Translations under genes and position numbers: made by a program
Source of the DNA: Pachypanchax playfairii
Taxonomy: Eukaryota; Chordata; Actinopteri; Cyprinodontiformes; Aplocheilidae
DNA length: 64,000 bases
NCBI GenBank assembly: GCA_006937955.1
Contig: SSNP01000108.1
Location: 1,574,934 to 1,638,933 of the forward strand
Reading direction: 5' to 3'
The notes under the pieces: model-generated
The model's database searches: none
The model's input: the letters and a program-made list of their open reading frames with translations, nothing else
Told to the model about the DNA's origin: nothing
Part shown: piece by piece, positions 47,601 to 60,900 of the stretch
Layout of the letters: every line of letters starts with the position of its first letter
Position numbering within the stretch: the stretch's first letter is position 1

Positions 47601-50100
47601 CCACGGTCTGCAGGATCTGATAGGTTTTTGAAAAGTAGCTTGGTCATCCTCCAAATAGAAGGATGCTGCTGCTTCCCCGGTTTACATGTGACAGTGTCCT
47701 TGGTACAAAATATAATGGACTTTACAATATCTTGCTTACTTGTAAGTTGCTTTTTTCATTAAAGTCATTAAAACAACATATATCATCCAGTGTTGTTCAG
47801 TCCTAGTCCTTGAGTGTTTCAAATTGTGTTTTAGTTGTTGTCTTTCTGCAACACGCTCATTTCAGGTGGGTTGTAGCAGAGAAGCATTCCTGCAGGATCG
47901 GGACCCTTGAGGACCAGGATTGGCCATCACTAATGTAATCCACAATATCTGTGATGCCCTCTTATGTCACGGACTGATGCACCAATATGTTGCATCAGGT
48001 CTTAATGAGCTACACTGTCCTTAGTCAGTGAGACTGAAGTATCATTCTAGATTTAACTATTTGGAAGCCTTTAGAGGATGCAACATTATGATGGATAGGA
48101 TGATGGATCCATAGTTGGCAAGATTTTATTGTGCTTACTGAGGCTCTTCATTACCCCCCGGAAAAATAACATTTGTATTCACTGTGCGGGAACTGAAGGG
48201 TGTCTGTTCTGGCTCTTGTGTTGCCAGGAAGACTTACTCAGTCATCTTTTAAATGATTGAGTTAATGTCACTCGGCTAAGCTGCTAGTGGGCTGTAAATC
48301 ATATTGACTGAGGCAGCTGAAGGCATTTTGACTGGCAGCTTTGAAAGGGTGGCTGGAGCCAAAAGGAAGTCACCCAAATTAGGTTCAGCGGGGCAAAATG
48401 CATTCTGTAATTTTTGCCTTTTACAACTTGTAGCCATATGCTGTACTTATGATACACTGTGTGGATGTTTTTAAATTCAGGGCATATTCATAAAATGTTT
48501 TTAGGATCTTAATCTCAAATCTATCGCTATTTTTGATCATTTTTCCAGGAGATTATTGTTCCATTTGACATTTACGTACACCTTTTCTGAAAAAAATGTC
48601 TTGAAGTGGTGATGATTGTGAGATAAAATGACAAAAACACTGAATCTTTTTAAAGCTGAAAGCGTCTCGACAAAAGAGGTTATTCCGGAGTGATTGTAAA
48701 CACAGTTGTTGGACAAACAGCAGCTCCACTCACGCAAACACACTTCAGTGGAGCATTTGATATTTTCCATAAGTGGGAACAAGATTTCTATTTGAGCATC
48801 ACCTAGCAGATATAATGGAAGTTAAAATGCCCCATTGAGATCCAGAATTCACAGGGTTCAGCCGTTTAGTTGCAGAGCAAGTGCACTTAACTCCATTCTC
48901 TCAGTCTAGTAGACTAAACTGAGGCTCTACCTGGAAGTGGAGCCATCATACAGTATACAGTAAATCTGATTCAGGTGGACTTTCATTTTTAAAGTAAGCC
49001 GTTCTAAAATGTACCATTTTAGGGTTAATCTAAACTGAGCACATGCTGCCACATAAATTCTGCTAATTTTGTTTTGAGTAAAGTTTGAGCATGTGTCTGA
49101 AATGATGTTGTTGCTGTTGCTATTTCATGGCACTTACAAAGTTCTATTAAAAGCCACTAATCCCATTAGAATTCATTAAGAACATAGACACTGCTGTTCA
49201 AATGCTGCCAAAGTACAGAAGGGCTATTCACCATGACACTTGGATTAAAGTGTTCTCAGATAATTCAAACATTTTAATGTGCTTCAAGCCCATTATCCCA
49301 TCCTATCCTCGCTTAGATCAGCAGAGTTTTTTTTTTTCCAGTGACAGTCACTTTCCATTCATCATGTGATTCAAGACAACAAGGGTCTTGCTTTGAGGTG
49401 AAAAGGGGGGGCAGAGGCTTTTAGTTCCCTAAAAGCTCTTTTTTCCCCCCATCTCCTTGATGCTCTCCTTCCCTCGCTGTCTGGATTTAACTTCCCTAAA
49501 AGCTCTCTCTCTCTCTCCCTCCCTCTCTTTCTGTTTCTCACTGTCTGTCTGGTCTGTTTCCCTTTCTCCCACCCTCACCCGAGCTTTCTTTCACCCACTC
49601 GCTGTCAATGCAGAATAAGAGACAAAGAGAGACAGAGTGAAATAACGGCACACTGTAACAAAGAAGTGCTAATACTGTTGATGGAACAGAGCGAATGTGC
49701 CGGGAGGAGACAAGGGGTTAGATTTCAGGTTATCGACCGGACTGGGTGGCACAAATAGAATGTTAATTTGCTAGTAACAAGCAGGAATAATCCCACCAAA
49801 AGTTAGACTTCAAATTAAACAGCCTGTGATTGTATCTACGTTCATATCACTAACCAATTTATTATCATTATAATTGTTGAAAAAAATTAAGATCTGTCTT
49901 CTGTTGCTGTGATAACACATTTTTCCACTGAAAAGAAAAAAAAAAGAGGAAAAATAATCTGGTTCTACTTTTAAAACATGGAGTTTCGATTTTACTAAAT
50001 TAATCTTTGAAGTTTTATTCCTATCCATCTTTTGAAAATGTGTGCATAGGGATTTTTTTTTTAAGAAGTAATTAATTTAAACAAAAACCTTTTGAGTTTT
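44689..50100. other. Long non-coding region, possibly intronic
   Basis: No exon convincingly seen over 5.4 kb and remarkably few recognisable transposons compared with the left two thirds of the window. A T/C-rich tract (CT repeats) lies at about 49498-49600. A degraded hAT-MITE-like piece is listed separately. Confidence 0.4.
47790..47935. repeat. Degraded relative of the palindromic hAT MITE
   Basis: TCAGTCCTAGTCCTTGAG at the left and TTGAGGACCAGGATTGGCCA at the right mirror the ends of the element at 8573-8798 (CCAACCCTGGTCCTCGAG), with diverged middle. Confidence 0.4.
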
Positions 50101-50107
50101 AAATGCT

Positions 50108-50420
50108 TAAGAATTAGAGCTGCACAATATTGTATTTAAAAAAAATCACCCAATTGTGATATTGACATTGAATATTGCAATAAAGATATTAGTTGCAAGA
50201 AATACACATTTTCCTCTAACCTCTTTTTCTTTTTGCTTCTGTCATCACCACACTCTGTTTGCAGTTTTTTCTAAACTGGTTATGAGCATTTAGGCTAGAG
50301 GGGTCCAACAATTGTCTGATTGTCAGATATATTATTCATGTGGTTTGTGATGTGACTTATTTCAGGCCTTTGTAATAATATTTGCACGTTGATATTGTGA
50401 CAGTGATGTATTTATATATC
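50108..50420. repeat. Unclassified dispersed repeat (GAGCTGCACAATAT type)
   Basis: Starts TTAGAGCTGCACAATATTGT, a string common in fish repeats; a related inverted piece occurs at about 56550-56660 (GCAATAAATCACG and GGGTTGCACAATGGC when read in reverse). Boundaries are not visible. Confidence 0.3.
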
Positions 50421-50924
50421 ATGCATTCCCTATGGGATCCAACCAGGAATTTGAGCCTTATGGTTTCTATAATGACAAACACATTCATCTTAATGCATGA
50501 TATTACCTGGGGATTTATCATTGTGATATTAAATATATTATTCTGTTCAACAAGAAATACATGTTTATTTTTAGAAACTTGTGTTTGTATTCTATCTTTT
50601 ATTTTATATATTTTAAGTGTCATGTCTTGTATTTTTTTTTCTGCAACAAGCAATCCTTGAGCAATTTATACTTTTTCCACTCGTCATGTGTCTAAAGCTT
50701 TAAAGTGATGTCAAACTTTGAAAACCCTTGAACATTTTGGAAATTAATTACGGCTACAAAAAATATTTAATCTTTTGATCTAATGTGCAAGTTTTAACAT
50801 TACAAAAAATGAAACCCACAAAATTAATTCATGTTTTAATGATATGGAAACAAGTAGCTTTTGGTAACTGTAGCTTTTGAATCCAAATTCCAAAAAAGAA
50901 AAGAAGTACTGACCACAGATGTTC

Positions 50925-52150
50925 AGACACAAAGCTCCTAACCATGCACGAAGGGTTCCATCCCAAATCCAGCAACCTGAGAATGTATACTAGCTTTAAA
51001 GAGGCCCTTCCATTAAAAATGTTTTTTCTGAGGTTTCTGTTGAATATTTTAGCTCCACAGGTGTTCTTACCTTCATGTGGGTGTGAAAACAGGTCAACAA
51101 CTTCTCTTTCAGTTTTTATCTCTCAAACTAAACAGGCGGCGATAACACCCGAGTTCTCCCGAGTTTGAACGGCCTGTATCTGTTTCGTCACAACTCCTTT
51201 GTTCGTTAGTATTCATCAGCTCCCGCAGTTGAAACCACGCCTAGCATGCTGCTGACTAAAAGCTGTTAGCATAAACATGTATCAAATCGGAACAGACTCG
51301 GTGTGCTGTTGCCATGCGCAGTGTGGGAGGAAACAGGAAGCCTTACTCTCATAGGCTTGTTAGCCAATCTGAGTCCAGCAAATTTGCATAATGAATTTTA
51401 ATGAGTTGCAGCCAGAAGCCTGCCAAATCTTCATGCAGACAGATTGAAAGGTCTGTTAATCAGTGTTTCCTAACATTTTTTTTAGACATAAAATGTTTCA
51501 TATTACCGGTTAATACTTCAGAAATAACCACAAAGTCATGAAATTTGTGTGAAATGGCCAGGAAAGGAGGCCAGGGACTAGTGATCATGGGAGCCAGGTT
51601 CCAGTCTCAGACAGTGGGGAACAGAGGATGAGGTACTGGAGGGACCATCATTGGAGGACAAGCCCCTACATGGGCTGCACTATTAAATCACTACAGTGGC
51701 TGATCTTAAGAAATCCTACCTGAAGGACAGCACAGAGTCACTCATCATGGTAGTACAGGAGCAGAACCAGAGACATAGAGGCCCAGATCTACCACACCAG
51801 ATAAGATCCCAGGTGTAGCCTATGCAAAGAGGCTCCTCAGACAATTCAGCACATAACTGCAGGATGTAAAATGATCGCAGAGAAAGCAGACATGGAGCAT
51901 CATAATTAAGTGGCTGGCATAGTGTACAGGAACATATGTGCAGAGTATGTACTGGAAACCCCAAGGTCAAAGTGGGAAACACCTCCAAAGGTGATAGAGA
52001 ATGACAGAGCTAAGATCCAGTGGGACTTCCAGATACAGACTGACAGAATAATAATGGGGAACCGACTGGACATCGTGGTGGACAAACAGCAGAGGAAAGC
52101 CGTGATGGTTGACATACCAAGTGACTGCAACATCATGTGTGGTGTGATTT
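50925..52150 (+). pseudogene. RLE-type LINE ORF C-terminus, split by a MITE
   Basis: Before the MITE the frame reads HEGFHPKSSNLRMYTS; after it, RKGGQGLV, DKPLHGLHY, LKDSTESLI, DPRCSLCKEAPQTIQHITAG(C) and VAGIVYRNICAEYVLETPRS. These are the post-RT region, a C-x2-C-x8-H-x4-C zinc knuckle and the endonuclease-like domain of an R2/R4/Rex6-style LINE (clade from memory). Stops replace Gln in HTRQD and HNQV, part of the protein is deleted near 51710, and the endonuclease PDIVVVD motif is changed to LDIVVD. Confidence 0.75.
50996..51559 (+). mobile_element. TTAA MITE family A, copy 6, right end lost
   Basis: Starts TTAAAGAGGCCC and runs as copy 2 to GAAATGGCC, where the expected CTCTTTAA is missing and LINE sequence resumes. 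It inserted into the LINE and later lost its last bases. The start and donor module has a small deletion (CCTTCATGTGGG). Confidence 0.85.
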
Positions 52151-52399
52151 AGATCCTCTGGGTGATGATCAAGTCTTTAAAAAAAAAAAAGAAGTCTTGA
52201 TTCACAATCAGTCTTCTTTTAGTAAGGGAGGGGGCGAATTCCAGGATAAATTACTTTCTTCTATAAGCTAGAAAGAGCTATCTGAAATTGTTATATTATT
52301 TTATTGAAAACTGGTTATGTTCAGGAAATTTCAGCTTAACAAGGTTCAATCAAATGGTTCTAACGTTTAAATACATAAAGAGGCAATATTTTGAAAAAA

Positions 52400-53345
52400 A
52401 AAAAAGGCAACGTTCAGTTTTGCTTACCTTGCAAACTTGACATTTCTTTATGGTTACTTAACAGTAGCTCTGAAAGTAAGGCAGTCAATACTATCCAAGT
52501 TTGTGTAACAACAAAGTTTTCTCACCTGAGGAGAGTGGAGAACAGCACAGATTGCAGGCTGCTGCAATGTGGGGGGTGGACCCAGTGATTCACCTTATCA
52601 CCTAATAAGTTGTTACACAGGGTTAAGCTTCGATACTTGCTGAGCAGCCAGGTTTAATGTGTGTGCAAAACACTTGATGTGTTAAGTTATCATGCTGCAC
52701 AGCAGCCATCCTATTTGCAGCATTATTTGTAAATACAACCATATTCATTGTTGTTAGATTCCATTAATCTGCCCCAGCATGGAGCATCAAATTCATATTA
52801 GTGGCAGTGTGGCCTTAAACGAGTCGATCTGCCAGGTGTCTGTGATGTAGTGAGGCGTGAATGTGATGAAGGAGTGGGTTGTTCTGGATATCCACACATC
52901 ACAGGTAAGCACCAAGGCTTCCAAAATTTTAGCTTTATCTCTTCTTAAAGTTGTGGTATGGTTTTCTCTGTGTAACACTGATGTAACAGTATGACATACT
53001 TAGGCTCAGTCGAATGCACCATGAATCTAAAGCCTTCATTCTGCACAATGCTGTAGGGGCAAAGAGCTTTGGAAATTAAACAAGTGATAGATTTATTTAT
53101 GTGTTTTGCCTGTTCCAAGTTGGCTTAAAGTTTATTGGGGTGGTGAAGTATGTGCTGGTCAGGAATTGTTAGCAACTGCTTCTGCTGCTCCACTTCTTTT
53201 AGCGGTGAGTGATGGCATAAGATGTGGTACTGGGTATTGAAGTGTTTCTGTAGTAATTGAGGTTCATTTTGTAAATTTTTAAATATTTTGTGTCAAGCTT
53301 CTTCTTACCCGGGACATTTTAAAATCCAAAATGCACCCAAACATT
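52400..53345 (-). pseudogene. Decayed hAT (BED/ZBED-type) transposase
   Basis: Read leftward, broken frames give VWVHFGF (BED finger start), INKSITCLISKALCPYSIVQ followed by NEGFRFMVHSTEPKY, LTCDVWISRTTHSFITF with TPHYITDTWQI (start of the RNase H-like core), and IKCFAHTLNLAAQQVSKLNP (the CFAHxLNL block). Order and spacing fit a ZBED-like hAT transposase of about 600 aa; several stops and frameshifts, and no C-terminal dimerisation block was found. No BED-finger cysteines remain recognisable. Element ends not identified. Confidence 0.8.
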
Positions 53346-55199
53346 TGACTTCAGGAAAGATGGGGCTTGCTGAATTTCTATCCCCTCTTCCATGCAGAGA
53401 CATTGGGCTAACATCCAAAGCTAAGCTAGTTGACTAACACTGGTAGCACTCTAGACCTGCCCCTTGCTGGAGTGATACACTAAGGAGGCCAATGCCTGAC
53501 GAACAGTACGCTGAGCAAGTAAGCTAGGAAATGTTTGGCGACCATCTTTTTAGGTAACAAAACTTTGAAATTTTGGATCAATTTAGAAATCTTGCTAAAA
53601 AAATCATGACTCTGACAGAAATCAATCATTTTTCTGGCACCCCTAATATTTAACTCGTGTATTTTTCTCAATTGGACACAAATAACAAATCAGATGTTTA
53701 AGCTGATATGTTTTAACATTTCACAGGAAATTAGTTCATTTTGAATTGGGGGTCATAGATTTCATTTGAAATCTGTCTTTAAAGGAACTTTGCATAACCA
53801 TCTTCTACCAGCTTAATTGCATTGGTAATTGGGGGAACTAGTAATGCAGGGCATTGTGATGGTGTTGTAGTAATTGCTTTTGCCACACAAAGGTCTTAAG
53901 TGTAAGTCTTAGCTGGAGATTTTCTGTGTTGAACTGGCATGTTTTTGTTATGTATTGTTGGGTTTTCTGCTGCTCAGAAGCAGAATATGGAACAAACAGA
54001 TTACCAGCATAAAGGTCTTGATTTTTTTTTTTCCTTTGACTCACCATGCTGCAAACAGTGACGAGGCAAATACACACACCTCAGAGCAAAACGTAGTTAT
54101 GAATTTGTGTTGATTTTTATGTGTTAGCTCTGGGCAGACATATTTCAACTACAATGGCATTCAGTCATATCCTCTAAATCTGAGGGGAGCAGCGAGGAGA
54201 ACCGTTTAACTGGCCGAATGGTGATGTTAGAATGTGGGTGTGGGGTGAGTGGGAGGCAGGGCTGATGAAAGAGCCAGGCAGCCATCAAAGATGAGGAAAT
54301 GAAATGGCATTTGACCTTGTAGAATGCTGCCATGTGACATTCTGCCACAGAAGTGCAAAGTAGTTTGTGAGCCTTTTGGGAATTTAAAGGGGAAAAAGAT
54401 CAAGTCTGAGGAGCGCTACTGAGGCAGGGGGTGAGAGGAGGGTTCATGGACCTTAACCCCTTATAAAGGATTTAGCAAGGGAATGAAAAGTGGAAAGTTT
54501 GGCAAAACTTAAGATGACAAAATGAGTCAATGTCAGATAGGAAGGGAAAAAAACATCCACTAAAATGATGCTATTCTTGTAAAACATTGTTTTGGATAAA
54601 TAACAAATTCCACTCTGTAATACAGTTTTTTTTATCTTGGTCTCAAACTTGTAAATATGCAAATGTCAAATAAATAATTCAGCTCTTTATATCACACACA
54701 CTATTGCAACTGGATAAACTACAGTGTCAGTACCCATGGATGCATGGAATGTGTGATATATTTCCTGAAAAAAGTAAGTAGCTGTAACAATTAACTCATT
54801 ACGTGAATTGTTTCCCTTCAAAATGCAGCACTAAACTGTTACATTTGCAATTCAAAGACTTTTTTTATAGCTCACAGGATGGAGGGAACTTGTTTATTAA
54901 TCTGATATCTCAGTTTCTTCCCCTCAAGGCCTACTTTATAATGAATAATCCAAACTAAACAAATGAAGGAGAAAGTTTTCAGACTGAGGAAAAATTGTTT
55001 TTACCAGTTGTTTGTATTTGTATTTGCATTTTACATCTTATAACCAAATTTTAGGTAAAGGACAACAATAATAACATTAGAGCACAATATAACTCATATA
55101 GTCTGGCTGTATGCTTTAACAAATGAACTACTCTACAGAAACAGAAAGAAAAATAACAATCATTATCATTAATTGAGGTACAAGTGGCTTTAAAATCTG
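53346..55199. other. Spacer, nothing recognised
   Basis: May include the left end of the hAT relic near 53400-53700, but no inverted repeat was found. Confidence 0.35.
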
Positions 55200-55641
55200 G
55201 CTGGTTCGGTCAGGCTTCATACAGCAACTCATTAATATTTATTATTTAAATTTGCTGGACTCAGATTGGCTAACAAACTAGCCTATGAGAGCAAGGTATA
55301 CTGTTTCCTGCCCTGCTGCACATGGCAACAGCAGACGTTGTGTCTTCCAGTTTGCTACGTCTTATGCTATAGCATTTAGCCAGCAGCATGCTAGGTGTTG
55401 TTTCAACTGCGGGAGCTGATGAATACTAACGAGCAAAGGAGTTGTGACGAAACAGACACAGGCTTTTCGAACTTGGAAGAACTCGGGTGTCATCACCACC
55501 TTTTGTAATTTGAGTGATAAAAACTGAAAGAGAAGTTGTTGACCTGTTTTCACACCCACTATGAAGGTAAGAACACATGTGGAGCTAAAATAGTCAACAG
55601 AAACCTCAGAAAAACTGTTTTTAATGGAAGGGGCTCTTTAA
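55200..55641 (-). mobile_element. TTAA MITE family A, copy 7, truncated
   Basis: Keeps the body and the right TTAA end (GGGGCTCTTTAA) in copy 1 orientation; about 150 bp of the other end is gone. The CCAAT box (CAGATTGGCTAAC) and ATGAAG|GTAAGAAC module are retained. Confidence 0.87.
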
Positions 55642-57940
55642 ACATCTTTGCTAACTCTTAAGGGATAATTAAGGATATTCTCATTTAAGGTTAATTGGTT
55701 GGAGTTCATATAAGTAGTCAGTATATTATTCACAACAGACAATGACAGAGTGATCTTAGGTTAGAGAATCAAGAAAACAAGTTTAGAGCATAATTTCTGT
55801 GATGAATGCACCATTTTAGCATCTGCAGGTCAACCTGAAACTCATGGTTATCAGATAACAAACACCTACTAAAGACAAGCTTATGTTGTTTAACTTAATT
55901 TCTGAGAATGTTAAACCACAAAGTATCTAAATCAGTCATAGTATATGATCAGATGACCAACTCTTGGGTTAAATCTTGTAGGAAGTGCTAAAAGCTGTTT
56001 AGCATCCCATCACAGTGCACCAACTCAAAGCTGGAGCTCTCATCACTTTGCTTGAGAACCTTTAGGTCATTCAACTGTCACTCACAAACTAGAGTAAATA
56101 AAACATTGAAAAGCCCCTTCCATCCAATACATTTGTGCCAAAATCTGAAGAAAAAATGTAGATTGTGCTCTCAGTGCATCTGGCAAAATGACTGGAAAAT
56201 AAAAGTTTCATCTGTCAGAAGGAAAAAGGGTGAACTGAGATCATTTGAATATTTTAGTCCCTATTGATACATTATCCAGATGTGGTTAACAGTGAATGTC
56301 CTTACACTATTTTTCAAAACAAATGTATTATTTCCCTGTTTCCAATTTGCATTTTTAGCCTGTTGTTTATTCAGTGGGTTATTCAATTGGGTTGCATTGT
56401 TGCACATAGTGTAGTCAGAGGGAACAAGCACCCACTGCTGACCAGTTCAGATAATAACATTAATGCCATACAAACCTTGTTGCTATACAGAGTTCCATCT
56501 TAGTTGAATAGCACTCAGTTTAAAAGCCTGGTGAAACTCATGCAGATGAGACAATGCATCAAGACGTGATTTATTGCAACCCAATCAGTCCTTTGTGATA
56601 TTGATACTGTACACACTGTAACTGTGATGACGATACATTTGCCATTGTGCAACCCTACTGCTAAAATATAAGAAATATCTAGTCACTTTCTCTAAAATCA
56701 AGTGTCTGCCCCTTTTAGTACCACTTAGAACACCAGAGTCTGAGTCGTGATTCTCTCTTTTTGTTCTTGTCCTCCTGACCTCCTCTCCCTCAACAGAAAC
56801 CCAAAGACAGGGGCTAGGATGCAAGACAGCTCCTCCAGTAATCTTTCCTTTAATTGCTTCAGTCTCCCAGGAGTTCTGTTTGTTAAGCACTTCAAAACTG
56901 TTGTTGATTTTCTTTGCATAATCTTTGATTATATTTGGGTCAGCGCTTTGCTCTAAGCTTCTTATGAGAGAATTTAGAGCAGGTGGATTGTTCAGATGGA
57001 TGAGACAATACTTACCTGGTGAGTTGAGAGAGTGGAGTGCCCTTCTACGCTGTCCTTACTTAACTTCAACAGTGTGTTGAACCCATCTTGCCCATCTTCC
57101 AAATGGTAGTCTTGATTGTTTTTTCCTGTCTTTTGTTTCTGCTTGGACCTCATTTTCCCATCCATGTCCGTGTGTCATTATGTTTGGGTTTATCTAGCTA
57201 ATTAACACTCCATCTTTTTGGGCAATCTCTCAGGAGACATGGATTAAGCTCCCGTATCTCCACACTGAAGCCACAGAGGGGTCAGCCAGGCCTGCTTGAC
57301 TTACTGTGGATTATGGAAGCATTGAAAAGAGAGGTGCTCACATTGGTTTAGATTTTTGAAAAACAAAAATCCATTCACCAAATTTTGAAATATCCAATAT
57401 TCTACCTTCAAATTGTTTTCAGATGATTTATGCCTACTGTACAAGTTGGGAAAACGCAAATGCACATCAACCATTCAAAACTAAATCTCCTGCATAAATA
57501 CTGTAAATTATTTGCACTGCTGTGTTTGAAGCATGCCTCATCAGAAGAAAGCCATTTGAATTGATGACATTGCAAACTGTAGTCTTCAGAAATATTCATT
57601 TTCAATCCCTGAGTTTGACTCCGTGAGGCGCCATTTTGTTTGCATAAACAATCAGTTAATTTGTTTAAGTGCGAACATGGATCCTGAGTCTCTCGTTGCC
57701 AGTGTGAGAGCAGCACTTATGAATTTCAAATGTTCTTGGACTGCTCTCATTAGCTCTGAAAGCCAACAGATGAAAGTCTGGGTCAGCAGTCATTAAAATA
57801 TCAGGCAGAGAAACCCTGCCCAGAGTAACAAGTAATAACTCAGTAACTAGTCTGCAAGATACCTCGCAGAAAACAGCAAGGTTTCAAAAAGTCAACCTCT
57901 GCAGCAGCATAAAAAAGTCAAGTTCTGTAGCATCACAAAG

Positions 57941-57943
<3 letters not shown>
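55642..57943. other. Non-coding stretch, nothing named except a repeat fragment near 56600
   Basis: Short ORFs only. The segment 56550-56660 resembles the repeat at 50108 in reverse. Confidence 0.35.

Positions 57944-57982
<39 letters not shown>
57944..57982 (+). repeat. (AG)n microsatellite
   Basis: About 19 uninterrupted AG units. Confidence 0.97.
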
Positions 57983-57985
<3 letters not shown>

Positions 57986-60900
57986 TAGGACCAATTGTTT
58001 TGTTGCGATCCAAAAATACAATCTATCTTTGAGCTTTAGCTGACTCATGAAGAGAAAACAGCTTTGGTGTTTGATCAAGCACTTGTGAGAATGAGTATTT
58101 GTCTTAGTCCTGCACCATCAGATAAGATAAATCCTAAGATAACTGAGTTAAGGAAGTTTGTTTTCTAAATAAATCCTTGTGTTTCTGTTTTTAACCAAAA
58201 TGATGTTGGATAATTATCTTCAAATTGTTTAAAAAATTGAAACAAGGATAAATAGATAATAACAATCAAGAGCAATGCTGTTGAACACACAAACGGCTGC
58301 TGAGATATTAGCAGTAGACATATGGAATTCTTTAGAACCGTGATCTTTGTCGATTGTACTCCTTTGGTGCATCTAATGTGGTTCTTAACTGGTCCTTTAA
58401 TAACAAAACAAACAAACAAAAAACAGAGATAACTTAAGATAGGAAATCATTGTAGCCCTTTATAGTATTTTATCACGAGAGTGCTAATCAGTGTGCAGAG
58501 GCATGAGTGCTTATCTGGAATTTCCACAGCAGAAACTGAAACACAAAAAAAATAAAATAAATACAAATAAATCAGTAATTGTCTTAATCGTTGAAACAGA
58601 AAAAAAAGGTTGATCACTTAAACCTGTTTCTCATGGCTTATGTACGGAGCCTCAGATCCAGCCCAGTTTATAGGGTACATTGTCTTTTCGGAAGAAGTTG
58701 CTATTTTTGCAAAGTTTCTTTCAGCGGTCACTGGTAAATATATGTAAAAAATGCAAAACCAATTGTTTTGTTTTCTAATACTTTCTGGTATTTAATTTTA
58801 TGTGAAATACTGACATAATGGACGGGCTTCTCATTGATCTGTGGCAACTACAGGAAACAAAATGCCTCTCTATTTAACATCACTAAAACATGTCATGCAA
58901 AACCAATAAAGCCACTGCTAATGAGGAGGGGCTCCTTAAATTAATATATTGCTCACGTTTTTACTGGGGAACCAACAGTCAAACATAATTCTCTCTGTAT
59001 TTAAATGAACAGTTAATTACCCAATAAACTCAACAGTTCTAGAGAATGTTTTGTGAGGTTGTATCTGTCTTCTTCACAGTCCTCGAAACTAGAAACCTTA
59101 AACCAAACCAAAACTAATGACTTTCCCTTTTTTCTTTTATTGGTGTTAAGTTCTTTTCACCTTGCCAATTTTTCTCAGTAATTATTTGCAGTAAATAAAT
59201 CCTGACATCCAGTAATGAATGTAGCAAACAATCCCTGCATTGTTGGAGCTCCCTTCGGCCCGTGTGTTTTCTTCCCTAATCTATTCCCTACTAAAGCATG
59301 TAACCGCAGTATCCTCTGGTCTGTGATCCTAGCGCACTGGTGTGGCATTTTCAGCATTAGGTTTCACTCTTTATCAGCTAATTACAGCTCATTTTGCTTG
59401 AAAAAAAAGGAGTCACTGTGAGCTACAGTCTCCACTAAGGAAAAGAGGATATTTCCCTTTGGCACATTGGGAGGAAAGCCTGAAAACGCCACTCATAATT
59501 CAAGTCTATACAGCCCCGAGCCTTTTCACAGTGGTTCAATCACACAACCAAACAGCCGATAAGATATAGTTTTAATTATTCATTATGGAACAAAGGCATG
59601 TTTCTCGGTTGAATCCTTTTAATTGAGGAACTTACAGCTCAAGTACAGCTTGAGGTTTAGTCCCTGTTTTTCTAGCCATATATTATACCACATATAAACG
59701 AATGAGTTCATACAGTAGTTATTTCTTCATCTAGTTCAAATTTGGTAAGCTAATTTACGTTATTTTAGGTTTTCCAGAATATTCAAATGATTTCTGCTCA
59801 GGAAAAACGTTAGAGATTAGTTCTGACTGGATTCACGAGTTAACAACTGGTTTTACACTCCAAATACATGTAATCTCAGATATCATTGCAGTTTATGTAA
59901 ATCTTTTTTTTTTTTAACTTTACAATAACATGCATTTTACATTACAGAGTTATTCCAAGAAAAAAAGTTAACATTCTGATGGGAAGTGTTAAATACCACC
60001 ACCGATAACATCTGCTGCAAATAACAGACACATATGTGAATAAATAAAGAATTATTTGGAATTTTATGCAGTTTAAAGGTTCATACGAGGTTTACATGAA
60101 CTGCTTTGTCATTGGTCAGATTGTAAGTTTATAATTCATGTTAAAAGATCATTTTAACTTCTTAGAGGAAAAAAAAAAAAAAGATCTGCAGCGGATTGCA
60201 GCATGTCATGCACATCTGAGGGAATCAAAACATCAAGCTGTTAATTTTCAGATAGCTTTGAAAAATCCTTTTAAAATTTGAGTTTCAGTTGATTTTCTTG
60301 AACTTGGTTCTTAATAAAACCCACAATTCTCTTTTTTGCAGTCTTGTGAAGATAAAGGAGGTAAAAAAAATGCATATTTTTGTGGCTGCTCATCAATGGA
60401 GAAATGACTATCAGTCTAAGCTCTGTGTTTTTGTTTTTTACAAAAGACTAGAATTAATTACGATCAAAACGTGGAAGCATCCCCGTTTCTTCTTAATCGA
60501 AACCATTCTGCCTGCGAAGGAGATCCTTTCATCAAGAATGAATGAACACTGATGGCTGCGTTTAGTTTGGCCAAAAACAAACATACACATCATAAATTAG
60601 CAATTGTTTTAAACGCGCAAGCAAACACCAAACTACATTTAGTATGATCAAAGCTCTTTCAAGATTGTTAAAAGGTTGGAAAATATTTAGTGTTTTTAAG
60701 ATCACAAGCAGTTATTTTGTCGTAACCCTGAGTAAACCCATGATAAAGTCAAATTTAGCTCTTATGAAATTTGCTGAGATTCAGCCACAAATAGTTTCCC
60801 CACACACAAAAAAAGCACAACAGCAATGTTCTACAAAAGTGATAGTAATAGATTCTCTCTCCTTGTTGTTAATGTGATGTAATGAACTTGAGGATTGTTG

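Noticed and set aside
57944..57982. Leu-Ser-rich minus ORF around the AG repeat
   Set aside because: Translation of the dinucleotide microsatellite.
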